This document shows positions 15,201 to 27,176 of a DNA stretch of 64,000 nucleotides, one piece after another (position 1 is the first letter of the stretch; every line of letters starts with the position of its first letter). The stretch comes from Liolophura sinensis. Its lineage: Eukaryota > Mollusca > Polyplacophora > Chitonida > Chitonidae. Location: positions 43,139,385-43,203,384 of the forward strand of contig NC_088295.1 of the NCBI RefSeq assembly GCF_032854445.1, in the 5' to 3' direction. The notes under the pieces were generated by a model. It was not told where the DNA came from and searched no databases. It worked only from the letters and a program-made list of their open reading frames with translations. The position numbers and the translations under genes are program-made.

Positions 15201-18200
15201 GTTCTGCATAGCTTTACCCAGTCATTGTACCTTTTTGTCACCAGGTGTCAAATTCAGATGTCTCCCATGTGCTGTAATATACTCCACAAAAAACCCACTG
15301 GGGCTTGACTATTGTGAGTCAATGCATATATATATAATAAAATAGAGCCTGAATAGAGCTGAATATATTTGCATGAAGAGTAGGGTTAGTGTAGAGCTTG
15401 AGCAGTATCCGGCCTAGTCCTCCTCGTTCAGGTATTGTTCAACATTTAGACATTATATCTTAGCTCCCCCTAAGTGGAACACGCCTTAGCTTGTGGCGCC
15501 ACCTTGTCTAGGTGTGAAATCAAACTTCACCTATTTCTGAGGGCAGAAGATTCTCCAGGCGGAAGCTCTAGCCAGCTTTTTTAACTGTTACAAGGCACAT
15601 AGATTGTCTCAGTGGTCCTTAGGCATGTAACCACACAGGACCCCTTACTCGTGCTCTATGGAAATGCCCTCTGAAGTTTTCACCTGTTCATCCTTGGTGC
15701 TAGGTGAGCGCAGTGTAATCAGCGGTGAACTGGCCCAAGGCAAATATTTAAGTTGAGATCGTTGTATTTATGTAGCAGTGAAGAGATAGGATTGGCCGTG
15801 GCTGGCGTTAGTCGATTTGTGTGCGTGCTTACACCTACCTACATTGTTCATGGTGGAAGGATCAGACACAATCTATCTTTAGCGGACGTGCTATTGAAAG
15901 TTCCGGCCAGTCTGCCCTGCCTGTGGAATATACATACATACATACATACATGTTGTTGTGAGAGTTGTCAAGTCGTCTCTTTGGACTGTCTGACGTGCAG
16001 TACTCAACAAGTCTTTCCCTGGTACCGCAGGGAATGGTGAATATGTGTGAGATGTTATGCCTGTGATACACGAGGTACCTGCTACAGTAGGAGTGTATAC
16101 CTATATAGCCAAGGTGCTGAGTGTTGTAGTGTACAGAGCTGATATTCAGTGATACACTTGCTCTGTTATGAGGAAAGACAAACCTCCAGTATGTTGAAGC
16201 ATGTGAGCAAGAAAGGCCCCGGCCACAAAGTGAAGAAAAAAGGTGAGGTTTGTGTCTAACGGGCTTAGTGTTTAGAGGCCTCTGCTGTCAGCCTTGTCCA
16301 ACTGGTTCTGCTCATGTTTTTACTGTTATTACATTCAATTACTCAGTTAGACTGGCAACTCTATTGTTTAATTGTTTTATTTGTTTAATTTAACTCCCTA
16401 TAAATACAGGGAAGCAGAGGTGACACAAGTTCATTTAAAGGTGTGTTTCTCTTCGCCCTGAAATAACATTCTGGGAATAAATCGGTTATTTTCGTCCCAG
16501 GTTACTCCAAGTTGGGGTGTTGAGTGATTAGGTTTGAGATTTTCCATAGGTGACAAGCTATGTGTATGGGTCGAGACTCTCAGCTGTGTCATGACATGGT
16601 GATGTGGTCTAGATTTGTGTCATGTCTTAAATATGTACCAGTGAAGATAACTGGACTGATCTACTATACACATTTCTTTATACTCATGTTAAACTGATAC
16701 AGGTACCAGCTATGCACATATTCATAGCATGAACCACATTGTTATGTTGAGTATATTGTTACGTGCTTATACCATTTTCCTCTGGTAGTAGAAGCTAGTC
16801 ATTACTTTAGGGTATAAGCTGTTTGCTCCCTGCTTATTTATAATACTATATTTCATTGTCACGAGGAACTGGGGTTTTTCTCCCCTCTTCCTTACTTTTG
16901 TCGTTATTGTAGTTAAGACATGGTAATCATAGATGTCCACAAGGAAGTCCAATTTTAGTGATTGTTATTTTAGTTTTGAAGAATTGGGTTCACTATTGCT
17001 TTGTTAATCTATTTCTTGTAACTTTGAAAATGATATTTTCTAGGTTAAAATTCCATCTGTACAAAGTAATTTTCTAGAAAAGTTACAGAAACTATCTATA
17101 GAATTGAAAGTGAAAGTGGACACAGCACATATGTTATATGCAGTGGTATATTGTCTTGGGGTACATTGGTAGACATGTTTTGTAATTCACAATAATCAGA
17201 GTGACGATTCACACTGAATGCGTACCTTCAGCCATTAAGGTTATTTCCCACGATCAGTGCTAGATTGATTGACATAGATTTATCTAACACCATATAATTA
17301 TACCTGTGTATAGTTGTACCTAATTGGGTAGGATAGCCTGAGGACATATCAAGCATGATTAGTCGCGATCGTGCACAGCAAACATTTACAAGCTTAAACA
17401 CTTCAAGGGACAAAGGTACTCATAGGTCAAGATTTCTGACATTTAGCCTTGTATATGTGATAGCGCACAGAACCATCTGTCATCTGGGATAATTTATATC
17501 TATGCATATATGTACATAAGCTCAGGACCAATTGATAAAAAAAAAATTTGTTTTCTCTTTTTCTTACTACAGCTAAGGACTATGAGCTGGAGACACAAGC
17601 AAAGTAAGTTATTATTTTACTTCATTATTGCTCTTTTCTATTCATTGCTTGTCAATGGCTATTTTTTTTTTTCCTTTGCAAAAAATTAGTTGTTTATTAT
17701 TCAGCAGGTTCACTAATTGTTGAACAGACAAAGTTATGAATACAGTAACCTTCTGGTGTTATTTAGCAGTTTCTTTTTCTCCTTTATATATTGTCCCAAC
17801 CCATTGCCAACACCTCCGCTCCTCCCACGTTTTTTGCCCGCCAAAGAGAAACGAACTTGCAACAGTTGCTTGGCCCAGTGCCTTTCTGCATGTATTCAGT
17901 ACCCTACCACTGTTAAAGACACTGGGGATAAAAACTGTAAGCTGTCCTGTTTGTCACTGTGGAATTTCTCAGCGTAAGGAATTTGCTTTTTCAAGGTGAA
18001 AATATTCTTCATTAGCTGACTTTTTAACTTGAAGGTAATGATCAGTTGCTGTGTCTAAGTGTTGATAATAAGGTAGATTATAGCTCTGCAATAACCACTG
18101 AAATTACTGGAGAAACACATTTTCCCTTTACTTAAACATTAGTTCATACAGAAAGCTGGCAAGCTTGGGTGGGATTTAGAAGTGAAACAGTGTAGGGTGT

Positions 18201-21200
18201 ATTGGCAGATATTCAGGTGTCAAAGAATATATATGTATCTTTTTAGTTTATCATTCCTGGAAGAATATAGCTCATTAGTTATGGTCACTTATGTAAGTAA
18301 AACAGTCAAAAGGTTTAAGAAATTCAGCTTTTACCTGGTTCACTCAGTGACTTTATTTTTGGACTTAGCTTAGGTTAATGTGTGGGTGATAAAAACTGGT
18401 GCCGGGTAAGTGAATGATTAGAGCCACGTCAGCAGGTACTTTACCCCTCACTCAGGTAAATCAATGAGAGGTGGTCAGAGCCATGAATAGCCACTGTTAA
18501 TGGATAATCTATAGCCATGAGTAATAGGTACCAGCTGCCCCTATTATGCTGTGCACTTTGTCACTGCGTCAACCCTTTCAGATACTGTATAACAGGCAGA
18601 TTTGAATGCAATTTCCGCTCCCTAAGAGGCAAAGAAGTTTTGGATTTTATTATACACAGGTTGGGCTTGTTTAACACCTTAGCTTTCACAGATTTATATA
18701 GGTGAATGGTAACTTTTTTTTCAAATGTTAAGTACGTGTAGTTGGACTAGCCTATGCTCTGTGGTGATCTGAAGGCAGTGTGAAAATACGAAAATGAACT
18801 GAAATAATGGCCAAGTTTAGCTTTTCAGCCTCAGGGTTAATCAGGATTTGAACTATTTCCACATTACAGTGACTTACTTTAACAATTGAATCTTTTCCCA
18901 GTTTTAATTGTACCAAATTATATGTGTGAACAACTGTTTCATACTCCAAAGCATTAAATTTTTTAGCTCTAAGATAGCGCACAGAAAAGATACATATATG
19001 TGGAAGTGAATCTGCTTCAAAAAATTTCCGCACACATATCATTGTAGATTCAGTTTTTCTATACATTAGTTAGGAATCAATTGGAGTTAATGGAATTGCC
19101 CATCAGTGCCACACCCTGTATGGTGTATTTTCAGCCATCTCTCAGGACATGTAACATTATAGATATTTCATGTTTATTTAATTTCATAACTTTGATGGAC
19201 TACAAGAATGACACAGGGTTATCCCACATTGTTGTAAACGTGATAGATGTATATTGGAACAAAAAGGTTCTAGGTCAGTCAACAGGACTAATTGTGAGAC
19301 AGAATTGATTATCTTAGCACATAAATAGAAGTCAATTAATTTCCATGACAACCTGGTTACCATGGCAATGTGGCACCACACAGTCACACCTGTATGCATA
19401 CTGCGCAGGTAATGTTGATGTGCATATGATAATAGCCTTTGAAGAGATCTGTTATCTCCAGCTTGGGGACAGATGTATAGTGTTCTGGTCTGGGTGTAGC
19501 CGTATGTGCTTCATTGAGGTATACTGGGCCTCACATAGACAGGTAGGGTGCTTCCTCTTCTGTAAAGCCTTGGGTCTTACCATCTGCTGAACTTCATCAG
19601 TGTGCACTCTCAGTGCTCAGGCTGATGGAGTCATTGAAATGATGTTTATAGAAACCATGATGTAGAAGGTCTGAACTGAAAATGGGCTCCCTACATAACA
19701 GGTGTCCTGCAACAGGAATGGTGCTCCCTTATGGCATTTATGCTTTCCATATTTCTACTGTTCAGTTATTCAAGGTTGTCGGAATGTCTCTTCATTCCTC
19801 TTATTGAAAACAAGAGAAAATGTGTTCAGAAAGGCTATTTATGTCTTTCTTAAAGCATTTGGTTTTATTTGCATATCAGCATAAGGGATATTTTCATATT
19901 AGCAACACCATTGTGCTAACCAAGCTAATGAAATAGACCTCTGGGGAGTGAATCTGGGGAGTTTGCCACTTTAGGCTCAGAAGTTCATGTAAAATGTTTC
20001 ATTTAGCAACTGACATTTACTTATGATAACAAAAGAAATCAATTATCGTCACCCTTTAAGTATGTTGTTCTGTTTTCTTCCAGCCGAAGGTCTCAGCCAA
20101 TCAACAACCCCAAAGACATTCATCCAAAGCGTGGCTATGATAACCCAGGTATGTGGTGCGCATGTTTTATCACTGATAATCATGGTATCCAGCCAGTTCT
20201 GTTCTCGGCAGCATTTTGTAGCTAAAGCAGCGGCATGGTTGAAAGTTATTAAATAACATTGTTATGTATATCATGATCATGGTTCAGTACTGCTCACACT
20301 AGCTATCATTACATATAATGTTTAAAGTAATGAGCGTATTATTGCTTCATCGGTCAGCTTTTGAAATATTTTATGGGTAAAAATATTTTTTTTTTCTTCA
20401 AACCAGCATACAGATCAGGTGAAATGAATTGTTACATTGTTCACATCTGTTTATATTTTTTTTATTTATAATTACAGTTGCACTGTTTTATTTTCACACA
20501 ATCAAAGTTCATTTTGTCACATTTTTATGTGCAATGAGGGGCTTCAATTAATGCTGTTTTACTTTTTGTTTTTGTTTTTTTTTTTTTGGTCGTTTTCATT
20601 TCTATAATTTACCATCATGTTTTATTTTCTTGCACTCTAGATTTTACATCGCATCAGATTCAGAGAAATGGTCATGTCGCAACAGCTCCGATACCCAATG
20701 GGAAGTTAAATGATTACAAACCTCCCATGAACACGGAAAATTCATTTGAGTCTGGCGACATGAACAAATATGATGACTATGACCACAACCATCATCACAG
20801 TAAGCCTCATCCATTCTCATCCCTAACTGCATGTGCATTCTTTATTGATATACTGACACGAGTTTTTGACTAACACATTCGCATGAGTGTTGTTTGCATG
20901 AATCTTTTCTTGACCAGAGATGAAAGTTTTCAGGATTTATTCGGAATTCAGGATTTTTTTTTTTTTTTTTTCCTAATGAAAGATAATTGTTAAATTTTGC
21001 CTATAAATCAAACATTTTCAGATTTTTTCTTTCATCTCTGTTTGATATCATTTAAATTGGTAAATTGATTTTCGATCATTTCATGATTAAGTCCATTGTG
21101 TTTACATTATCCAGTCTGTGTGAAAGTAATGTCAGCAGTACAACAGTCAAGAGTGTGCTTGCCAGCAGGAAGTGTAGATGAAGATCTGTCAGTTGGATTT

Positions 21201-24160
21201 AGACTCAAAGTACACTGTATATAATTTGAATTGGTAATTTCTATCAATTTATGAAATCCATGGAATTGGCATTCTCCAATTTATGTGAAATTATTAGCAC
21301 AATAGGCAAGAGTGTTCAGTGTAGATGGAAATTTTTTACTTAATTATGAATTCCAAACCAAGTTTTTGAAAATGAAAATAATGATGTAATGAAACTGTGG
21401 TTGTCATCTGTGGTTTGATTGTTTTATTTGTCTTGTTCTTTGGTCATTGGAGTTACATGAATGCACATCTTCTGCTGTTTGCTTGTATTTAAGAATGTCA
21501 CTTTGGATGTCCTCATCTGATTTTTATTCATATATTAAGATTAAGCCAATTTTGAAGGCAAGAAAGGGATTGCTATCAGTTAGTTTTTGCAGAAGGAGAA
21601 GTCTAGTAGAAATCTGATTTTACGGCATGACAACACAAATAAACATTGAGAAATGAGAGTTGATATCTGTGAGAAAGGCTCTTGGACTGTTGTTGTCTGC
21701 TCATTGTTATGTTATTGTGTTAAGATCTGATGGGACTGTTGGTGTTGAGTTCCATGTTTGTTGTGTATTTGATGTTGTGGAATGATAATCTTGTTTTTCC
21801 TGCTCCTCCTAGGTTATGGTGAGGAACCCCTAGCCTTTATTCCTTACTCTTCATTGTACTACAACCAAGGTTAGCAGAGACGGCTCTGTTTGTCTCTTCA
21901 TTTTAATCACGCCTAGTTTTGCCCTCCATGCAAATAACATCACCCGCTATATTACTGAAGTTGCGCAGGATTGCTTTTGCAAGCTTTGTGAGATGTGAAA
22001 TACTGCATTTAGTCAAGTAAACAATTATAGCAATATATTGCACATTTTTGCATGAATTCTTTCTTTCAAATACGATATGGCATGCACCTTGAATCTTGCA
22101 TGACAGGTTTTATCTGTAAAGCTGTTCTTGAAAAATTCCAGTTATTTTAGGATATATCCCTCCCAATTACACCCACTGCCTCCTGCCCTTGGGTTAATTT
22201 CACATCCTGTTTGGCTGCACTACAACCAGTCTGCAAATTCTTGATCACCTCTGGCAAAGCAAGAACCATAATCCACAAATCTGCCTTCATGTCATTTTTT
22301 CACACAAGATGGCCTATAAAACTTATCTCAATTACAGAGGTTCTGTAAAATTTACAACAAAGAATGTAACGTTCTGATGTTTTGACAGCTAATGGCTAAT
22401 AATAACATGTAAATACCATGTAATAAATAATAATAATCCTATTATAATGACCCACCTTTAAAGAAACTGAAGGTATGATATAAAAAACAAAATATTAACC
22501 TTTAACACTTAGTTTTTAACTTCACACAGTGCTCAGAAGCACAAATGTACATGTTCTGATATCTGTGCAGTAGGCTATTATTTGGCCGGTTGAGTTTCAG
22601 CTGGGATTAAGATAGACTTAATCCCCAGGTTTCAGTTGATACATGGTACATTTACAACATGGTAGTTAATGGGATACAGAATCATTGCTGATTGGTTTGT
22701 GTCAAAGATTGGCAAGTCCAGGTTAAGCCTAGGCCATGCTGAATTTTTATTTGCTCTACAATTATTATTCAAATGTGAGTAGGCTGCAGGTTTTAACCCT
22801 GGAAATCTATCTCCATTGTCAGCCAATCAGCCCTATTCGGTATCCCTTTGTAACCTAAAATGGCACGGGAAATAGTTTTATAACCAACAGCTACACTGTG
22901 TCGTAAAAGTTTAACGTGATTGTACCATCAAGCAGGTAAAGCTTTGTCATGCTGGTTAAATGACATGCGTGATAGTCTGACATGTCAAAGTGCGTGTGTG
23001 TGGCGAGTAAACATGTCTTAAGTCACACTTCGTAACTTTATTCGTTAAATTCCTTAAGTGAAATGCTTCCAAAAAAAAAATGAAGTGCATTTGATATCTT
23101 TCGCATGCTTATGACTATTCTTTACATTGTTATGGCTTTGCATGTGTTAGGTATTGGTGGTAAATTATATTTACATGTGCATGTGTATTATAATTATGGC
23201 TTGCATGATATAACCTTGCCTGGTGATGTGTAACACTTCAGTGATGTCAGTGGTACTTTGACCAATCAAATATTCTTCTCTCACTTTCTCAGACCAATCC
23301 AATAACTAATTTATTAAAATACCTTTGTGTATGATATATATGAATTCAACGTGTGTAATAAAAAAAAAAAATTTTCTGTTTCAACAAGATCTATTGTGTT
23401 TTAAAATAATTTTAAAAAATGTTTCCATATTACCCTATGAGGTGGGCTATAAATGTAATCAAACCTCTAATCTGGATTGAAAGAAGGACCATACATTTGA
23501 CTTTGTGGGACTGGTACAATTAGCCTATGATCCCTGTGCCTGAAAATGTATATTGGGTAGATGAAGTATTGACCTGCTTCTAGCAATTCTAGAATACAAA
23601 TACGTAAATCACCTATTGATTCATGGGATTTAAAACCTGTTGTGGTAAATTGGTGAAAAAAAAAGTGAAATTTTGCGATTTACAGACAACTTCATGATTT
23701 TTCACCATGATTTTTTTCCACCCTTTTGTTCCACGATTTTTACCACAATGCAGTTTTTTGGCGAAAAGTTGCGTGAAATAACGGGTGATTTACTGTACAT
23801 GTTAATGTGTTTTTGGAAAAGTTTCTTATTGTTGATGCAGATATCACTGAAGGTATCTCTGTAGTTAGACCTACTTCATTTTTACATTTGAAAACCAGCT
23901 GTGAGTGTTCTATAGTTTTCTTCATCGTGACCTCAGTGTCTTGAAACCTATGTCTGAGTTATCCACAATCACTTAACATCCATGTCACCATTGTCATGTT
24001 TTCAGGTGATCCACACTACAACTACGACAGACCACAAGGAGATTACATAGAGCGGCCACCCAGTCACCTCAAGGACCCCAGTGTAAGCGGCCAGGAGAGC
24101 GGTTATTCCACACCTGAACCCACTAAACCCAAAAAGGTCATTTATGAAGTGGTGGTATGA
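1..24160 (+). CDS. Echinoid/nephrin-like Ig-FN3 cell-adhesion protein, 3' part (gene span)
   Basis: Single-pass surface protein of the Ig superfamily, probably a homophilic or heterophilic cell-adhesion molecule. Proposed coding exons are 1-216, 669-842, 1277-1372, 1711-1971, 12001-12141, 17573-17603, 20084-20148, 20641-20799, 21813-21869 and 24006-24160. Reading frame is continuous across every junction; all are phase 1 except the 31-nt exon, which passes phase 2 to the next. In order they encode the end of an I-set Ig domain, an FN3 domain, a degenerate FN3-like domain, a TM helix with a basic stop-transfer, and a hydrophilic tail rich in Tyr, Asn and His that ends in EVVV. Two FN3-type domains after Ig domains and an E-hydrophobic-hydrophobic-V end match Drosophila Echinoid (EIIV, a PDZ ligand), so I favour an Echinoid-like identity; nephrin or another Ig-FN3 adhesion protein is the alternative. 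The 5' exons lie upstream of the window. Confidence 0.75.
669..842 (+). CDS. Exon: first half of FN3 domain
   Basis: Acceptor TTCAG at 664-668 and donor GTAATA at 843; phase 1 in and out. The peptide starts VPDACKDLKVLGMTWNSVFL and continues DWTPGFNGGEDQTFMVYY. This is the FN3 A-B-C strand pattern: Pro-x-x-Leu-x-Val, an invariant Trp, a PGFNGG turn and an aromatic-rich C strand. The W-x-P-G-F-x-G-G form is common in FN3 domains of the nephrin/Echinoid group. Confidence 0.85.
1277..1372 (+). CDS. Exon: second half of FN3 domain
   Basis: Acceptor TTTCTCAG ending at 1276, donor GTAAGT at 1373. It encodes LHPSTSYTLRVAGVNRRGTG followed by the closing beta strand. L-x-P-x-T-x-Y-x-x-R-V-x-x-x-N-x-x-G is the standard FN3 E-F-G signature and completes the domain begun at 669. 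Confidence 0.88.
1711..1971 (+). CDS. Exon: degenerate FN3-like membrane-proximal domain
   Basis: Acceptor GTTTCCAG ending at 1710 and donor GTAAAT at 1972; phase 1 on both sides, so it is a self-contained module of 87 codons. The peptide has an FN3-like rhythm (PTAVKFEHASNTLSFEPPG, then VEVWINDEQGW, then a closing cysteine-bearing strand with VCSSSV), but lacks the clear FN3 Y-x-x-R-V signature and carries three extra cysteines (CRVCFC). I infer a second, diverged FN3 fold; the cysteine cluster suggests extra disulphides. Position immediately before the TM exon fits the second FN3 of Echinoid. Confidence 0.75.
9132..9145. promoter_or_regulatory. X-box-like palindrome (RFX-type)
   Basis: The 14-mer GTTACCATGGCAAC fits the RFX X-box consensus GTNRCC-NN-RGYAAC at every position. 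A near copy, GTTACCATGGCAAT, lies at 19356-19369 in a later intron. Both are intronic, so enhancer use is only a possibility; one such match per window by chance is not very unlikely. Confidence 0.3.
11183..11430. repeat. Short tandem repeat, about 67-bp period
   Basis: Units beginning ACTGTATAGACATACTGG start at 11194, 11261, 11337 and 11404, giving periods of 67, 76 and 67 bp. The middle unit carries a 9-bp internal extension. About three and a half copies, with the last truncated. Confidence 0.85.
12001..12141 (+). CDS. Exon: transmembrane segment
   Basis: Acceptor TTTGTTTACAG ending at 12000 and donor GTGAGT at 12142, phase 1. A short Pro/Thr/Ser/Gly linker (GDPATPASGDLPTEG) leads into about 25 hydrophobic residues containing ALIIIGLCIILVCVI, then the basic stop-transfer RKKKQDK. 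This fixes type I topology, with the Ig and FN3 domains outside. Confidence 0.9.
12142..17572 (+). other. Intron of the Ig-FN3 gene
   Basis: Mostly featureless AT-rich sequence with a TACA microsatellite near 15935-15951. It contains one coding candidate, the alternative first exon at 16191-16242, listed separately. The 15.4-16.2 kb stretch just upstream of that exon has more CpG than its surroundings, by eye only. Confidence 0.6.
16191..16242 (+). CDS. Possible alternative first (or cassette) exon of the Ig-FN3 gene
   Basis: An ATG at 16191 opens MLKHVSKKGPGHKVKKK and ends with one base plus the donor GTGAGG at 16243. That is phase 1, exactly what the acceptor at 17572 needs. Joined to the 17573 exon it would give a soluble protein made only of the cytoplasmic tail with a basic N-terminus. 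The same frame is open back to a CAG at 16147-16149, so it could instead be a cassette exon inserted after the TM exon. The phase match and basic end resembling the TM exon's RKKK support it; there is no transcript evidence, and the upstream acceptor has a poor pyrimidine tract. Confidence 0.4.
17573..17603 (+). CDS. Exon: cytoplasmic tail, 31 nt
   Basis: Acceptor TTCTTACTACAG ending at 17572, donor GTAAGT at 17604. It completes Ala from the preceding phase-1 base, then encodes KDYELETQA plus two bases (phase 2). Its length is not a multiple of three and is balanced by the next exon of 65 nt, so these two must be used together. Confidence 0.8.
17604..20083 (+). other. Intron of the Ig-FN3 gene
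   Basis: No coding sequence or recognisable element, apart from the imperfect X-box-like palindrome at 19356-19369. Confidence 0.6.
20084..20148 (+). CDS. Exon: cytoplasmic tail with GYDNP motif
   Basis: Acceptor TGTTTTCTTCCAG ending at 20083, donor GTATGT at 20149. One base completes Asn, then RRSQPINNPKDIHPKRGYDN and Pro follow, with one base left (phase 1). The Y-D-N-P tyrosine is a plausible SH2-adaptor site (pYxxP-like), by inference only. Confidence 0.82.
20641..20799 (+). CDS. Exon: cytoplasmic tail, Asn/His/Tyr-rich
   Basis: Acceptor TTGCACTCTAG ending at 20640 and donor GTAAGC at 20800, phase 1 both sides. The peptide is polar and low in complexity toward its end (MNKYDDYDHNHHH), typical of a disordered cytoplasmic segment. 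At 159 nt it is a multiple of three and could be skipped without a frameshift. Confidence 0.82.
20800..21812 (+). other. Intron of the Ig-FN3 gene
   Basis: AT-rich with a T run near 20954-20971. No coding sequence or repeat recognised. Confidence 0.6.
21813..21869 (+). CDS. Exon: cytoplasmic tail, 57 nt
   Basis: Acceptor CTCCTCCTAG ending at 21812; the donor GTTAGC at 21870 is weaker than the others. It encodes YGEEPLAFIPYSSLYYNQ, phase 1 both sides and a multiple of three, so it is a candidate optional exon. The tyrosine content continues the style of the flanking tail exons. Confidence 0.72.
21870..24005 (+). other. Intron of the Ig-FN3 gene
   Basis: No exon recognised. Around 23640-23790 there is a stretch of short related words (GATTTTTC/ACCACGATTTTTACCAC) that looks like an old interspersed repeat, but I cannot name it. 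Confidence 0.5.
24006..24160 (+). CDS. Terminal exon A: cytoplasmic end with EVVV PDZ ligand
   Basis: Acceptor ATGTTTTCAG ending at 24005; stop TGA at 24158-24160. It encodes DPHYNYDRPQGDYIERPPS, a Ser/Pro segment with GQESGYSTPEP, and ends KKVIYEVVV. The last residues fit a class II PDZ ligand (hydrophobic-x-hydrophobic), and E-V-V-V parallels the EIIV end of Echinoid that recruits PDZ scaffolds. The Tyr in IYEVV also resembles an SH2 site. Function is inferred from the motif only. Confidence 0.85.
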
Positions 24161-27100
24161 AGCGGTACCGTGTTGATCATGTTGATATAGTACGTGATAA
24201 GTGGTGTTGTTGTGAATCACTCTCTCGTGCTGTCAGAGTCCATATCCACACTCCCCAAGCCCACAGTGCCGATGGCTGTACCACACCAGGGGAGCCAACT
24301 CCCAGTCAGACCTTCATTGTTGTTGTCTGGTTCTGTACTGTTCTATTAGTGTGTCTGTGCTTGTACCTGACTGGAGTTCTCTCCCATTTCTCCCTGCACC
24401 TCAGGATAGTGACCCTTCTGTGCAGCAGCTAGGTGGCTACAATGCGGTCACCATGGCAGTAATGCTAGGGATTTTTAAGATGAATGCCCGAGATGAGTGG
24501 ATGTAAGATGAATTATGTGCCAAGAACATGGGATTTTGTATTTATGTGTTGATCTGTGTTTATGCTGATCACTATCTGACAAACAAGAGGGTCAGAGTAA
24601 GGACAAGTGGCTTCACTCATGGGTTCATTGAGAGACAGAATTTTGTTCGTGATTCTCAAGAGTTTTGCCGTCCTGCCATTGAGTGGGCAAAAAAAAAGAA
24701 GAAAAACAAGGACTCGTGCAAAATCATTGGACTATGACCCTAAAATGTATGGATTTATGTAGTAGTTCTGTGATTTGGAAGGTAGAGCGTTACATCGTTA
24801 AGGCTGCTCCCATATTGTGGATGTGTATATTATGCACCTAAGGTTGAGCATGGGCATATGTGCTGTGTATCATAATGTGTACAAATAAATATGCTTAACT
24901 CCTGAGTTGAAAGTGTCAGTATTTTCAGCACCATACAAAAATGTTTCCAGTTTTTATAATTCATGTGTGATCATGAAAATGTGTGCATTTCTTATCATCT
25001 CTATACTTATTGAGCTTTTATCCCACGTGCTGCTAATTTTTTAACATACCTCAGTGTCATGCTGGAAGGTTAGGGTTGAAAGTGTGAGAGAACTGTTCAT
25101 TGTATCATGACATTTAGTTATATTTATCAGTTCACTCATGATGCTACGTTTTTTTTAAAGACTGTTGTTTTACATCCAATTACAGTGAGACTCTTCTCTA
25201 TAAATAAACATTCAGTGTAAATAAGCATTAAGGAGTTTGCTCATAATATTTTGACTGTAAACCCTGCAAATATCATAAGGTTTTAAACATTTAGATTTCC
25301 AGCAATATGTATAGTATAAGCAGTTATATTCTCACATGTTCATAGCTGTTGTCTTGTTTTAAGTAAAATAAGATCATAAGGTATTGTGCACAGGAAATTT
25401 GAACCCAGTCTGTAGATGTGAGAATTGAAACAGGTGCTTTCTCATAGCATGTATCACATCTGACCATAGCTCTGTACAAAACCTATTTGTATTAAGTGTT
25501 AACCCATTGAAGTCAAACTTACAAAATCTTTGTAGATAAAACAACTTCATATGTACGCAACTGCAGTTTTTGGCGGAGACTATTTTACCGTCATCATTGT
25601 AGCTATTTTCTCATCATGTATATAGATCATTTATCGTGATGTAATATAACATAAACATGAATTAAACAAACTGTATGATTTTATGTGTGTGTGCGTTGTT
25701 TTTATTTCATTCTTAAGATTTTCAAACCTTTGCTCATGCTGCCAAAAAGAAATAAATAAAAGAGCAAGATGTTGTTTATGGTAAATGAGGTTCATGGTAA
25801 AGGATTTCTATGATGGAATTACCCAATTGAAAGTTTCTTTGATGTAGGTTATATGGTTGTGCTTTGGATGACAGACTTGATAGCATTGTTAAAAAGTAAA
25901 ACATTCTTGAAAAGTTGGGTTTCCTCTGTGCTATTTATGATATCTGATACTGAAAATCTGACTGTTGTTTTCAAGTAAAACCCAAGGGCAGTATGGGAGA
26001 ATTTGAACCCAGTGCTGAAAATTTGCCAGACTAGTGAAAATACAATAACAATATACTCTTTGAGGATGAATTATGTCCCCAGTTTGATATTCCATCTGTT
26101 GTTTATTTCAGTTCTTCACTTAAATCCATGGTGCATGCTTGTATATTGTTAAGTGGCATGTTACATTTGTGCATGGCAATTACATCCCTTTTCTGTATTT
26201 CTCATATGCATTTATTCCTTGTGCATGGTACTTATGAATGTCTTCTAGGTGTGTGAATCATTTTATTTGATGAGTGTTTAAAATTGAAGACTGAAGATTG
26301 TTTCACTGAAATTCCATTCTGAAGTTGAGCTGTTTAGATGTTTGTATAACTTGTCACTTATCACAAAGTGGAAGGTATGAACACAAATTTTGGATGAGCT
26401 TTTTCACTTTTTAGAGCTGTGGAGAAGGAATTAAAGAGATTTGCAAATGTTAGTTAATAAATAAAAAAAGAGACGGGAACATGTTCATGCCACAGAATTA
26501 TGCTATGTGACAGGCCGTATGCAACCTGTTGCAGTGTGCAAACAGCTTTTGCACGCCGGTGGTTTTGTTTAAGATGAAGAACACAAGAAAAGACTACACA
26601 AGTTTTCAAAATGAATATATTTTTTCATGTTAAGAGTTGCAAGTCTGCACATGAACTAGCAGGATATATCTAAGAATGATTATGTACAAAAGAACGTAAT
26701 CCATGACATGTCTAAATCTAAAACAAAAAAATCCTTCAAATATTTGAGATGAAATACAACCTGTACTGTAATACTTCAACCCAATTCATACAGGATGCCT
26801 AGATTTTTTAAGGTAATTCTTTTACAGCTCCAAAAAAAATTTATCCTTTGGGTCCTATGTATAATGTGAAGAAAAACAATGTTCTGATACCCCTGATTGA
26901 CTGGTTTCCTGATTATCTAGTTTCCTTAATTAACAAGTTACCTTCTTCAGAGGATTCTTCAAACATTTGGACCTGTTGACTTGAAGAGAAATAGTAAACT
27001 GGTGTCAAAGACGAAATTTTGTCATTGCCCACAACTTTGTCATATTTGGCAGAGAGAAAGTAGCGGCATTATATAAAGAGTTGTTTCAGACTCTGATATG

Positions 27101-27176
27101 TCACCTGCAACCATAATCTTGACCTCTTTCCTGTGTGTGGGGTCATCTTCAGTAAAATGTGAAACGTTTAAGAACT
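24161..27176 (+). other. 3' UTR and flank of terminal exon A
   Basis: Non-coding after the stop at 24160. Candidate poly(A) signals are AATAAA at 24884-24889 and ATTAAA at 25661-25666; the latter is followed by a GU-rich run (TGTGTGTGTGCGTTG), making it the better site. The rest is AT-rich with nothing recognised. Confidence 0.55.
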
